Source: Hyperoodon ampullatus (lineage: Eukaryota; Chordata; Mammalia; Artiodactyla; Ziphiidae). From it: a DNA stretch of 64,000 nucleotides. Numbering within the stretch: position 1 is the first letter of the stretch; each line of letters begins with the position of its first letter. Of this stretch, positions 1 to 11,584 are shown one piece after another. The stretch is taken from contig OX457071.1 in the NCBI GenBank assembly GCA_949752795.1, positions 32,100,800 to 32,164,799 of the forward strand, in the 5' to 3' direction. The translations under genes were made by a program, and so were the position numbers. A model generated the notes under the pieces. The model worked only from the letters and a program-made list of their open reading frames with translations, did not search any database and was not told where the DNA came from.

Positions 1-242
1 TCTGTGTGAGGGCTTTCTCTAGTTGTGGCAAGCGGGGGCCACTCTTCATCACGGTGCGTGGGCCTCTCACTATCGTGGCCTCTCTTGCTGCAGAGCACAA
101 GCTCAAGACGTGCAGGCTCAGTAGTTGTGGCTCAGGGGCCTAGTTGCTCTGCAGCGTGTGGGATCCTCCCAGACCAGGGCTCGAACCTGTGTCCCCTCCA
201 CTGGCAGGCAGATTCTTAACCACTGTGCCACCAGGGAAGCCC
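1..242 (-). mobile_element. CHR-type tRNA-derived SINE, cut by window edge
   Basis: Read on the minus strand, it starts at about 242 with the CHR head (GGGCTTCCCTGGTGGC) and contains a B-box-like GGTTCGAGCCC from the ancestral tRNA promoter, followed by the tRNA-unrelated body with TGTGGC/GTGGGC motifs. The poly(A) end lies outside the window. It is more diverged than the copies near 26.6 and 51.1 kb and belongs to the longer CHR subtype. Short open frames across it are by-products of its GC-rich body and are not genes. Confidence 0.9.
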
Positions 243-939
243 AAGAGCATGGTTTTGCCTGTGGAACGTCCTTATCACCGAAGGTGGAGTCTCAGAGGTG
301 GTGAGGCACTGATGTGGGTTCTGGTTCATCTTTGTAGATTCCAGTTATCCTTGCAGGTTCCAGCTTGTCTTGTTTCCCCTCTTCACAGCCATCTTTTCTT
401 CCTGACTGACTGCCCTGCTGACTTCAAGCTTCAGCACAGAAGCAACAGCCTCCGTGTACCATTTATCCAGCTCCTACAGTTGAGCAGAGCCAAGAGCTAT
501 GGTAAATCCCATAGCGTGTATGTATTTCCTAGTGGTTCTGCCTCTTTGTTTGAACATTGACTCATATATCTGTCAAAGTGCCTACCGTGGTCCTCTGCCC
601 ATAGCAGACATCTCATTCATTTCACTTCATTCACCGTCATTTGGTGAGTTAACTCTGCTGGATGCCTGGGGTACAGAGATAAACAAAGCAGAATCTGGGC
701 CTACAAGTTGTACACACTCTAGTGGAACAAGAGTAAAACTTCTATATTAATGTGATTAGCTCCAGGCAACTCTGCTTCTGTGGCCTTCATTGCAAAGAAA
801 TTGGATGGGTTGGTTCCCCTGGGCTGGTGGGGGAGCTTGCCTGGCTAGATTCTTGCCATGAGGTTATTCTGATAACAGGAAAGCTCTAAATGGTCATGAT
901 GATTTCCCAGGTATTAACGATGCTAACATTTACAGGTCT
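243..939. other. Unique or decayed DNA with an L2-like patch
   Basis: Positions about 600-735 resemble the reversed tail of an L2 LINE (ATTCATT runs, then a GCCTGGGGTACAGAGATAAACAAAGCAGA-like stretch). Positions about 350-570 resemble the 3' part of an old mammalian LTR (TGGTTCTGCCTCTTTG), but too weakly to name. No exon was recognised. Confidence 0.35.
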
Positions 940-1120
940 AAAGCACTCACACTTCAAAATATCGTTCTACTGTATAAACTCCTTGAACATCACAAGAACA
1001 TTGTGAAGTGGGTAGGACAGATATTATCCTACTATTTTGTAGACAGAAAAACTGGGGCCAGGAGCAGGATTTGAACCCAAGTTTCTAACTCCTGGAGCTC
1101 TTTTCACTATGGCATAGATT
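940..1120 (-). mobile_element. MIR SINE
   Basis: Shows the reversed MIR order: CCTTGAACATCACAAGAAC, then a decayed ATTATCCTACTATTTTGTAG block, then GGATTTGAACCCAAG and CTATGGCATA. Old and about 25-30% diverged by eye. Confidence 0.7.
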
Positions 1121-2098
1121 TTCTCCTTGACAATCCTGAACTAGGATCTTGTTTAGTAAGACGAAAAGCCCAGAGGCTTTAAAGACTTATGGATTGTCCT
1201 ATGAAATGTGTGCTTATCTGAAGGATCACATACATGCCATGTTTTCTGTCCTGAGTAATGCTTAGACCAAGTCCAGGCCCTGGAGAAATCAGTGTTTAAA
1301 TCCTTAAATGCATTGTTTTTTCTGAATGTTACCTAGTATCTATAAGTAATAGCCTGTTTCTCAAAATCAGCACCCTACTTTCTCATTAGGTATGCCTTAT
1401 GTGGGCTTTCCATAGCAAAATCCACTTAATAGCCCACAGAGATTTGTCACGTTGGATTTATCTTGCTGCCAGCTTCCAGAAATGTATAAATGCTACTATC
1501 TCCCTTTTTCCTTTTTGGATTAAATCTGATTCACTTTCCCAAAGTTGAAATAATTTATAAAGCATTTTTAGGCTAGAGAACCTGAAGCAAAGACCATTGC
1601 TGTTGGAAAAATAGAGAAAGAAAAAGAGAGAGAGAGAGAGACATCTTTAGGGGAAAGTTAAGGGCTCTATCTTACCTTCTAATATACAGTATGTGTTATT
1701 ACATATTTTGGAAAAATCGGTGTCAGGCATGTGCTTGCAAGTTTTAGTAGGTGATTGTTCAAGTTATTATGGAGCGCTTTACACCAACTGCTCAGAGAAC
1801 AAAATAGCACCCTGAGTCGTGGAATTGATTTGCAAACTCCTAATGCCTGGGATGATCTGCTTGCAGTATTCTCTTACTTAATTTAGCATGAAGTATTACC
1901 TGAGAAATCTCAGTGCTTAAAAAATTCAAAGGCAGCTTAATGCTCATCTAATGCCTAAAAAAATAGTTATCTCTGGTTGAGGCCAGTGTTATGGGATGGT
2001 GTGAAAGAGGCAGGCATGGTATGAAATACTTCATGACTCTTCATTGAATGCATTGTCAATATTAACTCTTTTCCTTTCTATTTTCCTTCCTTGACATC
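1121..2098. other. Unique AT-rich DNA with a short GA repeat
   Basis: No gene or dated repeat recognised. A purine tract AGAAAGAAAAAGAGAGAGAG lies at about 1615-1643. The final bases (2099-2107, ATTTTAGAG) are the target site of the following L1. Confidence 0.4.
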
Positions 2099-2107
2099 AT
2101 TTTAGAG

Positions 2108-2865
2108 AGGGTGTGGAGAAAAGGGAAGCCTCCTCCACACAGAAAAGGGAACGTAAATTGGTGCAGCCACTTGGAGAACAGTATGAAGTTTCCTTAAAAA
2201 ATTGAAAAGAGAGTTACCATAGGATCCATCAATCCCACTCCTGAGCATATATCTGGAAAATACAAAAACTCTAATTAGAAAAGATACATGCAACCCAATG
2301 TCCATAACAGCACTATTTACAATAGCCAAGACATGGACACAACCTAAGTGTCCATCGACAGAGGACTGGATAAATAAGATGTGCTATAAATATGAATATT
2401 ACTCAGCCATAAAAAGGATGAAACAATGCCATTTGCAGCAACATGGATGGATATAGAGATGATCATACTAAGTGAAGTAAATCAGACAAAAAGACAACAT
2501 ATGATATCACTTATATGTGGAATCTAAAAAAATTATACAAATGGATTTATTTACAAAACAGAAACAGACTCACAGACATAGAAAACAATCTTACAGTTAC
2601 CAAAGGGGAAGGAGGGGAAAGGATAAATTAGGAGTTTGAGATTAACAGATATACATTACTATATATAAAATAGATAAAAAACAAGGAACTACTGTATAGT
2701 ACAGGGAACTATATTCAATATCTTGTAATAACCTATAATGGAAAAAGAATCTGAAAAAGAATACACACACACACATACAAACACAACTGAGTCATTTTGC
2801 TGAACACCTGAAACTAACACAACATTTTAAGTCAACTATACTTCAGTAAAAAAATTTAAAAAATA
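2108..2865 (+). mobile_element. 5'-truncated L1 3' end (ORF2 tail and 3' UTR)
   Basis: Begins in the C-terminal end of L1 ORF2 (GTGTGGAGAAAAGGGAA, the ...CCTAAGTGTCCATC motif, ACTCAGCCATAAAAAGG) and runs through the cetartiodactyl L1 3' UTR to ATCAACTATACTTCA-type sequence and an A-rich tail. The coding part is broken by substitutions. It is flanked by a direct repeat ATTTTAGAG at 2099-2107 and 2866-2874, a plausible TSD. An AC-rich tract at about 2762-2785 sits where other copies here have TA repeats. Confidence 0.92.
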
Positions 2866-2874
2866 ATTTTAGAG

Positions 2875-5800
2875 CAAATGTTGCTAAAAATATCAAGAAA
2901 TGTTAGAGTTTCTATAAAGTCACTAAAACATAATGTAAAATCACAAATGGTGTTAGTAAAGTTACTGTTTTCCTCTAGGGTCGAAATGCATTTTTGTGCC
3001 TGTGTTAATTTAGCACACAGATACATACATTTTCTTCTGGGCTTCAGTGAAGTTTTTGTGCTCCTACATATAGGTGAAAAGTCCATGTAATCTCATAAAA
3101 CAAAGCGAAGCAAAACAATCAAACAAAAAACAAAAGTTGGAGATTTGGAAGATTAGGAAATGCTGTAGTATAAATGCTCTGTCTGTGGCTCTTAACCCTC
3201 AATCTTTGTTCTTACTTGGAGTGGCTTATCTCCCCCCACTGGATTAGAAAAAGCAGCATACTGCTCACCGCTTTCTTAAAGTACTGCTTGACTGTCTGAA
3301 TTTCTTTGAGAAATAACCTTGGAAACACAGAAACTTTCCAATGCAAACTTCTATGACAGCTGGTTACTCTACGGCATATGGTTGTTAGACCTAAAAACCA
3401 CCCTTGATGGTACTGTTTGTGATATGATTTTTGTGGACAGGAGAGGAGAAAACACGCTAGGGCCATTTGGTCACAGGTGGATGGCTTTTAGCCTTACTAA
3501 TACTGTTTGTGGATCTCAGTTGGTGTGCTAGGTTTTATTTATCTTACAAAAGAAATTATTTTCCAGATCTAAAAAGACTAAGAAAAAGTTGAGCATTAAA
3601 GTGCCAAAGGAAAAAGCATTAGCTTCCCATGATACTTAAAAACAAAAACAACAAAACACCTCCTGTTATAAAATGGTAAGTTTTCAGAGTTTCCCCCTCA
3701 CCATGAGTTGTGAGTCCTTGGGCATCAGAGTAAGAGCCTTACTCTTCACCATATGCCCTTTTATACCTTTTGAATTTTGTATCATCTGCATGCATTACCT
3801 AACAAAAATGTTAATTTAAAATTTAAAGGGAGGTTTCCAACAGGATGACTCTAGTAAGATTTGGAGCAGTGTATTAATGTATTTATTTTTGTTCACACTA
3901 ATGGCTTTTACTGAGTCAACTCAATTCAATGTGACAAACAACTACTATGTGCAAAGCTCTGAGGGAGGCCTGGAAGGGTTGACAAAGAACCTGCCATCAA
4001 GGAGCTTAATATCCTCATCCACTTTAACAGCAGCTATTCCAAAAGTTCAAAGCCTCCCTTTATTTGGACAAGGGTCTAACCTGGTGTCCGTTGTCCAACA
4101 CTGCTAGCTGGAAACAGCATACAACAAAGTGGTTATATGCTGGGGAAGTGGTTAAACACGGGGGTTATAAGTGGGGGACTTTCTGTTCTTCCATTCATTC
4201 TCTCATCAGCAGAATACCTGCTACTGAGGGCCCCGTGCAGGTGACCAATGACAAGCACGCAGAGTTCTTGCCCTCAAGGCCTTACCACCTGGAGATATAT
4301 TCAGTTCTGAACTTCCTGGGTCTCCTGATGTCTGAGAGAATATTTGGGCTACTGTATTAAAAAAAAATGTGGTCTAGGAGATTTTGTTTGTTAGGGCAAC
4401 AGTAATTCAGCAACATTTAATATTCCTAAAGGTTTAGTATAATGCATAAATAGGAATCTTTCAAATGTGTATGGTATCTTTTAGACAAATCATTCCTTCA
4501 TGCAGGGAGAAGTCATTTATGGGATAAATACACAGAACACAAATAGGATAACTGAGCAGCTTTAATTCTACACATAGCTCAGATGGAGGGTTCCCACTTT
4601 TTCCCGAAGGTAGGTGGTGGATGATGCAACGTGATTTATTAATAAAGTCTGTTGCCTGAAAGTAGGTAGCAGAAAGATTTCCATCACTTGCAATGAAGAA
4701 ACATGAAATCTCGAATTCCTACAAAACTAAGGAGGAATTTTAAATGCCGCAGCAAATTAGCATCAAGAAAAAAAAGGCTTATATAGAGAAATATTTGATT
4801 AGAAAAGCAGAACTAATAGAAGTAGAAAGCATTCTCTTGCATGGGAGAGAGTATTTAGAGTTCTGATTTATTTGTGTGAGAAAGATATCGTTTTTCTTTT
4901 TAATATTGGTAAGAAAAAAGATAGACTGTAAGGCTGGTAAATAATTCAGTTCAAAGCATCTCTTAGGTTCTAATAGTTTACTTAGTTTTTCTCACCATGT
5001 CTTCACCTTTAAAAAGGAAATCACATATGAAAATTAAAAAGTCCCTGTGTTTATATGTTTACATTGTTAATGTAATACATACATTATTGCCATAATACTT
5101 ACATTATTAATATCATTTGTAGGGGGTAGTTTTTCAAATCAGAATATTTTCTCATTGATTTTACTGTAAAACTTATCATCGAAATGGTATCTGCTGCTTG
5201 CTTAGCTGCGGACTAAAATAAAGTCGTAATTCCAGTCTGCAAAGACCTTGCAGGTTAAGCCTTACATAGCAGGATAGACAAATTGAATCTTAAAAGATCT
5301 AATCTTCACTGCCTCTTTCTTTTGGTAGTGATTCTTTTCCAAAAGCTAATAGAAAGATTTGGAGCTTGAATTGTTTTATGTTGTATATTTGTCTTTGTTT
5401 TTATAAATTTAATAGCCTGTGAGTTCATCCTCAAACACTAAACAACTACATAGTAGAGATGAAATCTGATTTGAACAATTCAGCTTTGTATTGCCAATGA
5501 TGTTATTCGAAAGCTACAGGAAGAATTTCTCTAAATGGTCATATAAATCTCACAAATGTGAAGCTGGTGCTCCGATTTATAGTCCACGTAATGGGAAGCC
5601 TTGTTTGAGTGAAGGGGCTGTTGTGATGCTGGGTTGATATTAGATCATTGACACTTAACCCAGTGACTCTTCAGCCTAAAGGGACTCTTTGATGGAAATG
5701 CACTTGGTGTTTTCAGCTTACTTTGCTTCTGACCCAAATTCATATCACCGCCAAGTCCATAATTAGATAAGAAACAAGCAAATTCAGGGGAAACACCGGG

Positions 5801-6140
5801 ATGACAGAAAAAAGAACAAGAAAGAACAGCAAAGACCATCATTTAAGGAAACAAAATTCCTATTAGTAGTGAAAAGATACTCTAGTAATTGTTCACCCTG
5901 GTCTCCCTGCTCAGCTGGGCACCCAGCAATATGGTGCCTAGAACAGTGTGTCTAGGCCCCTTGCTTGATAATTGCTGTTTCCAACTGGTGTATATAGTCA
6001 GTTTCACAAACAGGACTTCCTGGGGAAATGCCAATGCCAAGACCCTGGATTTGTGTTGTTCCTAATTGTTGCCCTTCTTACAAGCACGCTACAGCAGATT
6101 TTCACAATCTTTTATTGGTTCTACTTCCCTCAAAGATGCT
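2875..6140. other. Mostly unique AT-rich DNA
   Basis: No exon, CpG cluster or young repeat seen. A weak L2-like patch lies at about 3915-4020 (ACTACTATGTGCAAAGCTCTGAG on the plus strand, the reversed L2 tail). A 17-bp near-palindrome (TTACATTGTTAATGTAA) is at about 5063-5079. Short open frames near 3.3, 4.2 and 5.7 kb have no recognisable domain. Confidence 0.35.
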
Positions 6141-6144
6141 CTAG

Positions 6145-6312
6145 AACCTAACTTCTCAAACTTTACTGGGCATACAAATCACCTGGTGATCTTGTGAAAT
6201 GCTCATTCTGGTTTAGCAGAATGGGTCAGTATTTCTAACAAGGTCTGGGTGAGTGTGTATGACTAACCAGCTCCAGAGTGATGTTGACCCTGCTGGTCGG
6301 TGGACCATGCTG
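6145..6312 (+). mobile_element. hAT-Charlie non-autonomous element (MER5-like)
   Basis: Contains CTCAAACTTTACTGGGCATA, AAATCACCTGGTGATCTTGTG, ATTTCTAACAAGGTCTGGG and a GCTGGTCGGTGGACCA block, the order typical of MER5/MER58-type Charlie relics. It directly precedes a second, clearer MER5 element. Subfamily uncertain. Confidence 0.55.
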
Positions 6313-6327
6313 GCATTTCAGGGCTTG

Positions 6328-6516
6328 ACTGGAAGTTCTTAAAGTGTGGGCCCCGTACCAGCAGCATCAGAATTACCTGGTAGTTTGTTCGAAATACTGA
6401 TTCTCCTCCTCTATCCTAAACCTACAGAGTCAGGAACTCTGGGGGCAGGGCTCCTGTGTTTTAACAAATTCATCCAGATGATTCAGATGCATCCAGAAGT
6501 TTGAGAACCAGTGCTC
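6328..6516 (+). mobile_element. MER5A hAT-Charlie element
   Basis: Almost full length: starts GGAAGTTCTTAAAGTGTGGG, passes through ACCAGCAGCATCAG, ACCTACAGAGTCAGGAACTC and TGTGTTTTAACAAATTC, and ends AGTTTGAGAACCAGTG. The terminal inverted repeat is still visible (TTCTTAAAGT at one end against ACTTTGAGAA-type at the other). Non-autonomous and without coding capacity. Confidence 0.85.
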
Positions 6517-6617
6517 GAAACCAATGGTTTTGAACCACACCTGTATATTATAGTGAGCTGGAGCCTAAAAAAATACCAAGGCTTGGACCTTATTCCAAGT
6601 TAGGAACATAAGACAGA

Positions 6618-6647
6618 ATTATTATTATTACTATTATCATCATCATC
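6618..6647. repeat. ATT/ATC trinucleotide microsatellite
   Basis: ATTATTATTACTATTATCATCATCATC, a short compound trinucleotide repeat followed by a MIR-like fragment (CTCCATCTTACAAATGAGGAAA) up to about 6725. Confidence 0.75.
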
Positions 6648-7468
6648 TCCATCTTACAAATGAGGAAAAGTGGGGGTGGTAAAGTGCTCATTCAGCCTTG
6701 CAGTTCATGAGTGGTGGGGCTTGGAATGAATTTAGGACTTGTCATCCCAGAGTTCTTGTTCTTTCAGCTCCCCTACTCAGACTGCTGAGGGCATTTACAG
6801 GATGGAATCCAAAAGCAGAGACTGGTATCATTTGTACTGTTCTGCCTACTGTCTGGGCAGAAAAGCCCATCAATCTAGCTTCTTTCAAAAGAACTCTATT
6901 CTGCGAGGTCTTTTACATTGCTTGGCATTTCTCCCAATCAGTCACCAAGTATACACTTAATTTCTTTTTAAAAGCCACCTGGTTTTGTTTTTTGTTCGTG
7001 CGTACGCCTTTTGGTTAAGTGGGTGAGGGATGTGTAATCCATCTCATGCATAATTTGTTTAAGACAAGTCATTAAAAATGCACTGAAGTTTAATACGCTG
7101 TATATGTTCCCGCTAGAGTTCTTTTCCCCATGTAAATGATTTTGAAAGTTTTAAAAATAGTTTTTAATGTTTTACTGCATGCCATTGTTGCAATACCTCA
7201 TTTTAAAGCTCTAAAATTAACATGTCTTTCCTATCAATTTTATCTTCTATTTGCCTGTTATTGATTTTTTTTTTACCCTCCGCGTGTCTAATGGAAGCAG
7301 AGCTAATGGGTCTTTGCTTTGTTTATTCCTTTGCTTAGGCAGCAGCATTGTTTTGATGTGGTCAGCATGGCTCTAGGAATAGGGCTTTGAGCTGCAGTAA
7401 AAGTTTATCAACAAACTCTATTTTATTTGTGTAGATGCTAAAAGAATCCTTTCTGTTGCCCCTCTTAC

Positions 7469-7602
7469 CTGGTCACTGTTCCTTTTTGTTTCATTTAGTT
7501 GTCTTTTGGTGAGGCGGTCTCGTTTTCCTTCAAGGATATCCTTGTGAGTGATCATCACAAAAGATATATAACCTCCTAGAGTGACTAGGAAGATCAAACT
7601 AA
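7469..7602 (-). CDS. Possible internal coding exon, transmembrane helix plus basic tail (unrecognised)
   Basis: On the minus strand a frame is open from about 7621 to 7418. Its conceptual peptide has a hydrophobic run LIFLVTLGGYISFVMI, long enough for one membrane helix, followed by a strongly charged segment (THKDILEGKRDRLTKRQ...). Coding-like sequence stops at CAG/GTAAGAGG, a near-consensus splice donor with the intron starting at 7468. A weaker acceptor, GGTGGCAG/TT, would start the exon at 7602 and give 134 nt. A stop codon lies just upstream in the same frame, so the exon must begin between about 7621 and 7600 or be non-coding. I do not recognise the protein. A membrane anchor followed by basic residues would suggest a cytoplasmic tail. 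No partner exon was found in the window. It could be a chance open frame; confidence is low. Confidence 0.3.
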
Positions 7603-7621
7603 CTGCCACCAGAGAGTGGCT

Positions 7622-9037
7622 TCACCCTGATTCATGAGGCAATCACGACTTCTTACTAATCTGCTACCACCAACACTGGCTCTTTAACCAGGGAGAAGCC
7701 TTGAGGCAGGTGGAGTGGCAGGATGCTGATTGCCATATTTTATCTTCCAACCCACAAATAATATGGAACAAGCTCACCTTTCATTTATTCCTTAATACAT
7801 GTAAGATGTATTTATTGAGGTTTCTTTTTGAGGGGTAGGGAAATGCCAAGTTCAAAAACGTGAACATTGTCCACATCATCAGTAGAGGATTGTGTCTTTT
7901 GTCAAATTTCAATTATCTGTGATAATAAGCATCAAATAAAGAATTAAGGAAAAGTAGATATGTAGAATAAAAGGCAAAAAGGAGTGGACCTTCCTCTGAC
8001 AAATGAACTACATTATCATTTGTTATGGAGTTCAACTATCTAATCTAGTATGGATGAATTAAACCTTAAGAGAATCACGAAATTTTACATATTCAATACT
8101 TTTTACCTCTTTGCCCACCAGATGTTTTTACCAGACTCACTGGCAAAGCAGCAGATCTGGCCTCTGACGCAAATGTTAATGAGCAGTGGAACCACCCAAA
8201 GGCAGGAAGCAGGAGAGAAGAAAGGGGCCTTGATAAGCCACTAGTGGATAATCATTCTCTAGATAATTAAACGCTGACGCTATGTAAGGGATACAACTCA
8301 AAATACTGATAGGACAAAAAATATATCTTTTCACTTGTGGTATTCTCTTCTGAACTTTCCAGAAATTTCGCTTGTGGCTTTACCTTCTGAACGTTCCAGA
8401 AATGGTCAGTATGAGACCCTTTTATCAAGTGCTTTGTGACCAACGAGCACCAGTGTCTAGCTGTTCTTACACGCCTGAGCCAGTAGGGGCGACCGTGGCC
8501 CAGAGCAGGGGAGTGAACTTGGACTTCATCCCTCTCCCTGATTTGTTGCGCAGCTTTAAACAAGTCACCTTATCACCAGCTCTCCATTTTCTTATCTGTT
8601 TAGTCAGGATTATGTTGGCTGCTCACCCAACAAATATATTTTAAAGATTAATGGAAGAGTGCTTGCGTGATAACTTGGAATTCCTTGTGTCAAAACATTA
8701 CACCCTTCCTGTTGTACCACTAAAATTAATAAATATTGAACATATATTTATGTAAACACAGAACACCACAAACCCAAAGGCTGTATTTTAAAAACCTAAG
8801 CATTTGGTTTCAATAGAAGTAAGGAACAGGGAAGGTTAAGCATAGCTTCTGGCCAGTCTTTTCCCTCAGAAGTCTATTGCTTGTGCAACGTGTCTTGAGG
8901 ATTTTTCCCAAAGAAGTTAATTAGACTTTTAAAATGTTCCTTGTACTCCTTTTCCTTCACCCCACCCATCACCCTTGTTCCTGGCTGTTCAGAAATGAGA
9001 GGAGCTGCCTTTGCCCATCAACTGTTTTAGGTCTGTG
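7622..9037. other. Unique AT-rich DNA
   Basis: No repeat or exon confidently recognised. Open frames at 8267-8563 and 8372-8644 overlap on opposite strands and show no domain. Confidence 0.35.
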
Positions 9038-9051
9038 GGCAGCTACTCTTT

Positions 9052-9137
9052 ACTTTTTTTTTTAACTAAGAACATTTAAGAAAATTGAGGTATAGTTGAT
9101 TTACAATATTATAGTAGTCTCAGGTGTACAACATAAT
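9052..9137 (-). mobile_element. Very short L1 3' tail with perfect TSD
   Basis: An 86-bp insert carrying only the end of the L1 3' UTR in reverse (poly-T, then TTGAGGTATAGTTGATTTAC and GTGTACAACATAAT). It is bounded by an identical 14-bp direct repeat GGCAGCTACTCTTT at 9038-9051 and 9138-9151. A clear, severely 5'-truncated retrotransposition event. Confidence 0.9.
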
Positions 9138-9654
9138 GGCAGCTACTCTTTTGTGTGATTTCAGTAATCAATGATGAGGGAGGACAGTGACCTTAATTGG
9201 GCTCCTGAAGATCTATAAGGAATTAAATACAGTAAATAAAAGGCTAAGAGAAATATTATTAAATGGTTGTGATCATGAATGACTAGTGTGTATTAGAGCT
9301 AAAAAATAATTTAACTCTGCTGGTGGCTTTTCAAAATTCTTTAAATATAATATATATAACTACTCATCATATTACAAGTTAGTAAGTATATATATGGGGA
9401 CTACATAACGTTAGCAACATTACTGGGTCTGGATAAGATGAAAAATGGATAAAAGGCATATCTTCAGAAGGAATAGAGTCTCATTGAATAGATGAAACTA
9501 CATGAAATTTAGAAAATTCTAAAATGAATGCACTGATTTGTTTTAGTAATTGAAATCTCAACTAAAAACCCTGGAAAGGGAGACTTAAAGTCAAAAGATA
9601 TATAATGGGTAAATCTTTGCTAATTAATGCTTGCCTTCTCATACTTAAAGTATT

Positions 9655-9708
9655 TTTAAGCCAGATTTATGCCAAATGTTGTAACATTTGGCATAAATCT
9701 GGCTTAAA
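9655..9708. repeat. Near-perfect 54-bp palindrome
   Basis: Two 26-bp arms (9655-9680 and 9683-9708) are exact reverse complements around a 2-nt centre (GT). The left arm begins TTTAAGCCAGATTTATGCC. A third, partial copy of the motif (ATTTATGCCAAA) follows at about 9716-9727. As DNA it can form a cruciform; as RNA, a 26-bp stem. Confidence 0.95.
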
Positions 9709-9727
9709 TTTGTAATTTATGCCAAAC

Positions 9728-11584
9728 CACACTAATTAGACATACATACTGAAAATCAGACCATATTAGCACTAAGGTGCAGGTAACACAGAAAGAGAAT
9801 GGGACATATATTTAAAAGTTCTTCATAATTTGAAAGAGCCTTTTAGCTCAGGAAATGAGGACTATAACATCTGGTTAAAGCTAAAAGGGAATTTTAATTG
9901 TTCAAGCTGGACAATAGCCAAAACCCTGGAGTTAGCACACCTGGATAATATCCATATAATGTTTCTAGAGAAATATATTCTGGTAAGGAAGCAAATAATG
10001 AAATTTTTAAAGATTCATGAGGGGAATGGAGAAATTTTAGGAAACAAATCTATAGAATGATGTTGTATAATAATCACGTTTGAAGCTTTAGAAGACAAAC
10101 CAGGTTATGCATAGAAAATAAGAAGCACCATGAAATTTGTGCAGTTGTTGTTGTTTTCTTTACATGTATTTAAAGTACTGTTTAAACAAACAGACTAAGG
10201 AGGTTTAATACTTCAGTTTTCTTCACATACGACATATAGTTGCCATTTAGTGAGGTAGATTTAGGTTTACCTTTCATTTCTATTTTGATAAATATTTCAA
10301 TTCCCCTAAAATCCAGTGAGAGTGCATTATGTCTGAGTGCATCACAGTTAGTAAAGACAGAAGAGAAAAGAGGAAATTTCAAGCTTTAGATTAGAAGTAG
10401 GAAAAATGAAAATCCTTAGAAAACGTGTTTAGTAAACCTTTGGTACTCTTGTTGCTCAGCCAGCCCCCCCCCCAAAAAAAAAGAAAAATGGGCAACATAT
10501 TTAAAAATAAGTTACTGAGTGATTGAGTTAAAAATGGTAATTTTCACAGTACAATGACTGCACAAATGGATTTCATACCGTTGTATGGTATTAAGTGGTG
10601 CAACATTGCTAATGGTATGGAGACTATGTGTAGAAGTTGTTTTAAGACTTATTGATAAGACCGTCTCTTGTTCTGTTGCCTGATTCTCATCAGTATGTAC
10701 AATGATCAGTTCAAACTGTATGCCTTGGCTTCAGATTGGAAATTTGGGGACAGAACCAAAATTTTAGTATACAGCTGTGAATTGTAAAGGAAGACTGATA
10801 CTAGGAACTGTAAACCTAACACCACAGTTGCCCCCACCGAAATGATAGTGTTAAGTAAGAGAGGTGTGATACAGCCCTAATTATAGGCACTAACTTGCCC
10901 ATTAGTTTAGGACGCCCAAGCAGTAGAGTTATTGATGCAGCACAGATTGGGTTTTAGAGAACTAGTATGAAACTTGAGATTTCTAAATACAAGTTGAAAG
11001 CAATGTCTTATGGGTCATGTAATTCTAGGTACTAGATATAATCAGTTCAAAGGTACTAGATATAATCAATTCAATCTCAACTAAAATATTGGAATAAATA
11101 TAAAGAGGAAAATTACTAATCAACCTCTACATAATAGCAGAATGATAAGCCATAAGCATTTAAAAAAGAATAAATAATGATAAGAAAATCTGATTACTTT
11201 TTTGACAGAATTCTGTGAGATTAAGTCAATGAAATTGCTATATTATACTTTGATTTTGGTTTTACAGATCATGAAATTATATTTGCAAATTTTATGCAAA
11301 TTTACTAAGAGATTAATGTTGTCATATTCTATAGACTTAGGACAAAGAAAATCCTGATAACGCCATTGGTGAAAAAATGTATAAAGAGATTCCAAGGTCA
11401 TGAATGTTGTGTCTAGAAGAGTTGAATAGTTTCATTCTCTCTTTCTTATTTTTCATTCTCTTTTTATAGCCACATTTCTCACCTTTTTTTGGATGCACAG
11501 ATCCTGTAAATGCTTGTGGTTGGTCACAAAGATGAGCCAGAGAAGACAGCACACCTACTGACAAAGGTTTATATGGTATCATCA
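9728..11584. other. Unique AT-rich DNA with small tandem repeats
   Basis: No gene recognised. Contains a C12-13/A9 homopolymer junction at about 10465-10490 and a 24-bp tandem duplication at 11028-11075 (separate entry). Confidence 0.35.
11028..11075. repeat. 24-bp tandem duplication
   Basis: Two adjacent 24-bp units starting GGTACTAGATATAATCA (11028-11051 and 11052-11075), differing at only two positions. Confidence 0.9.
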
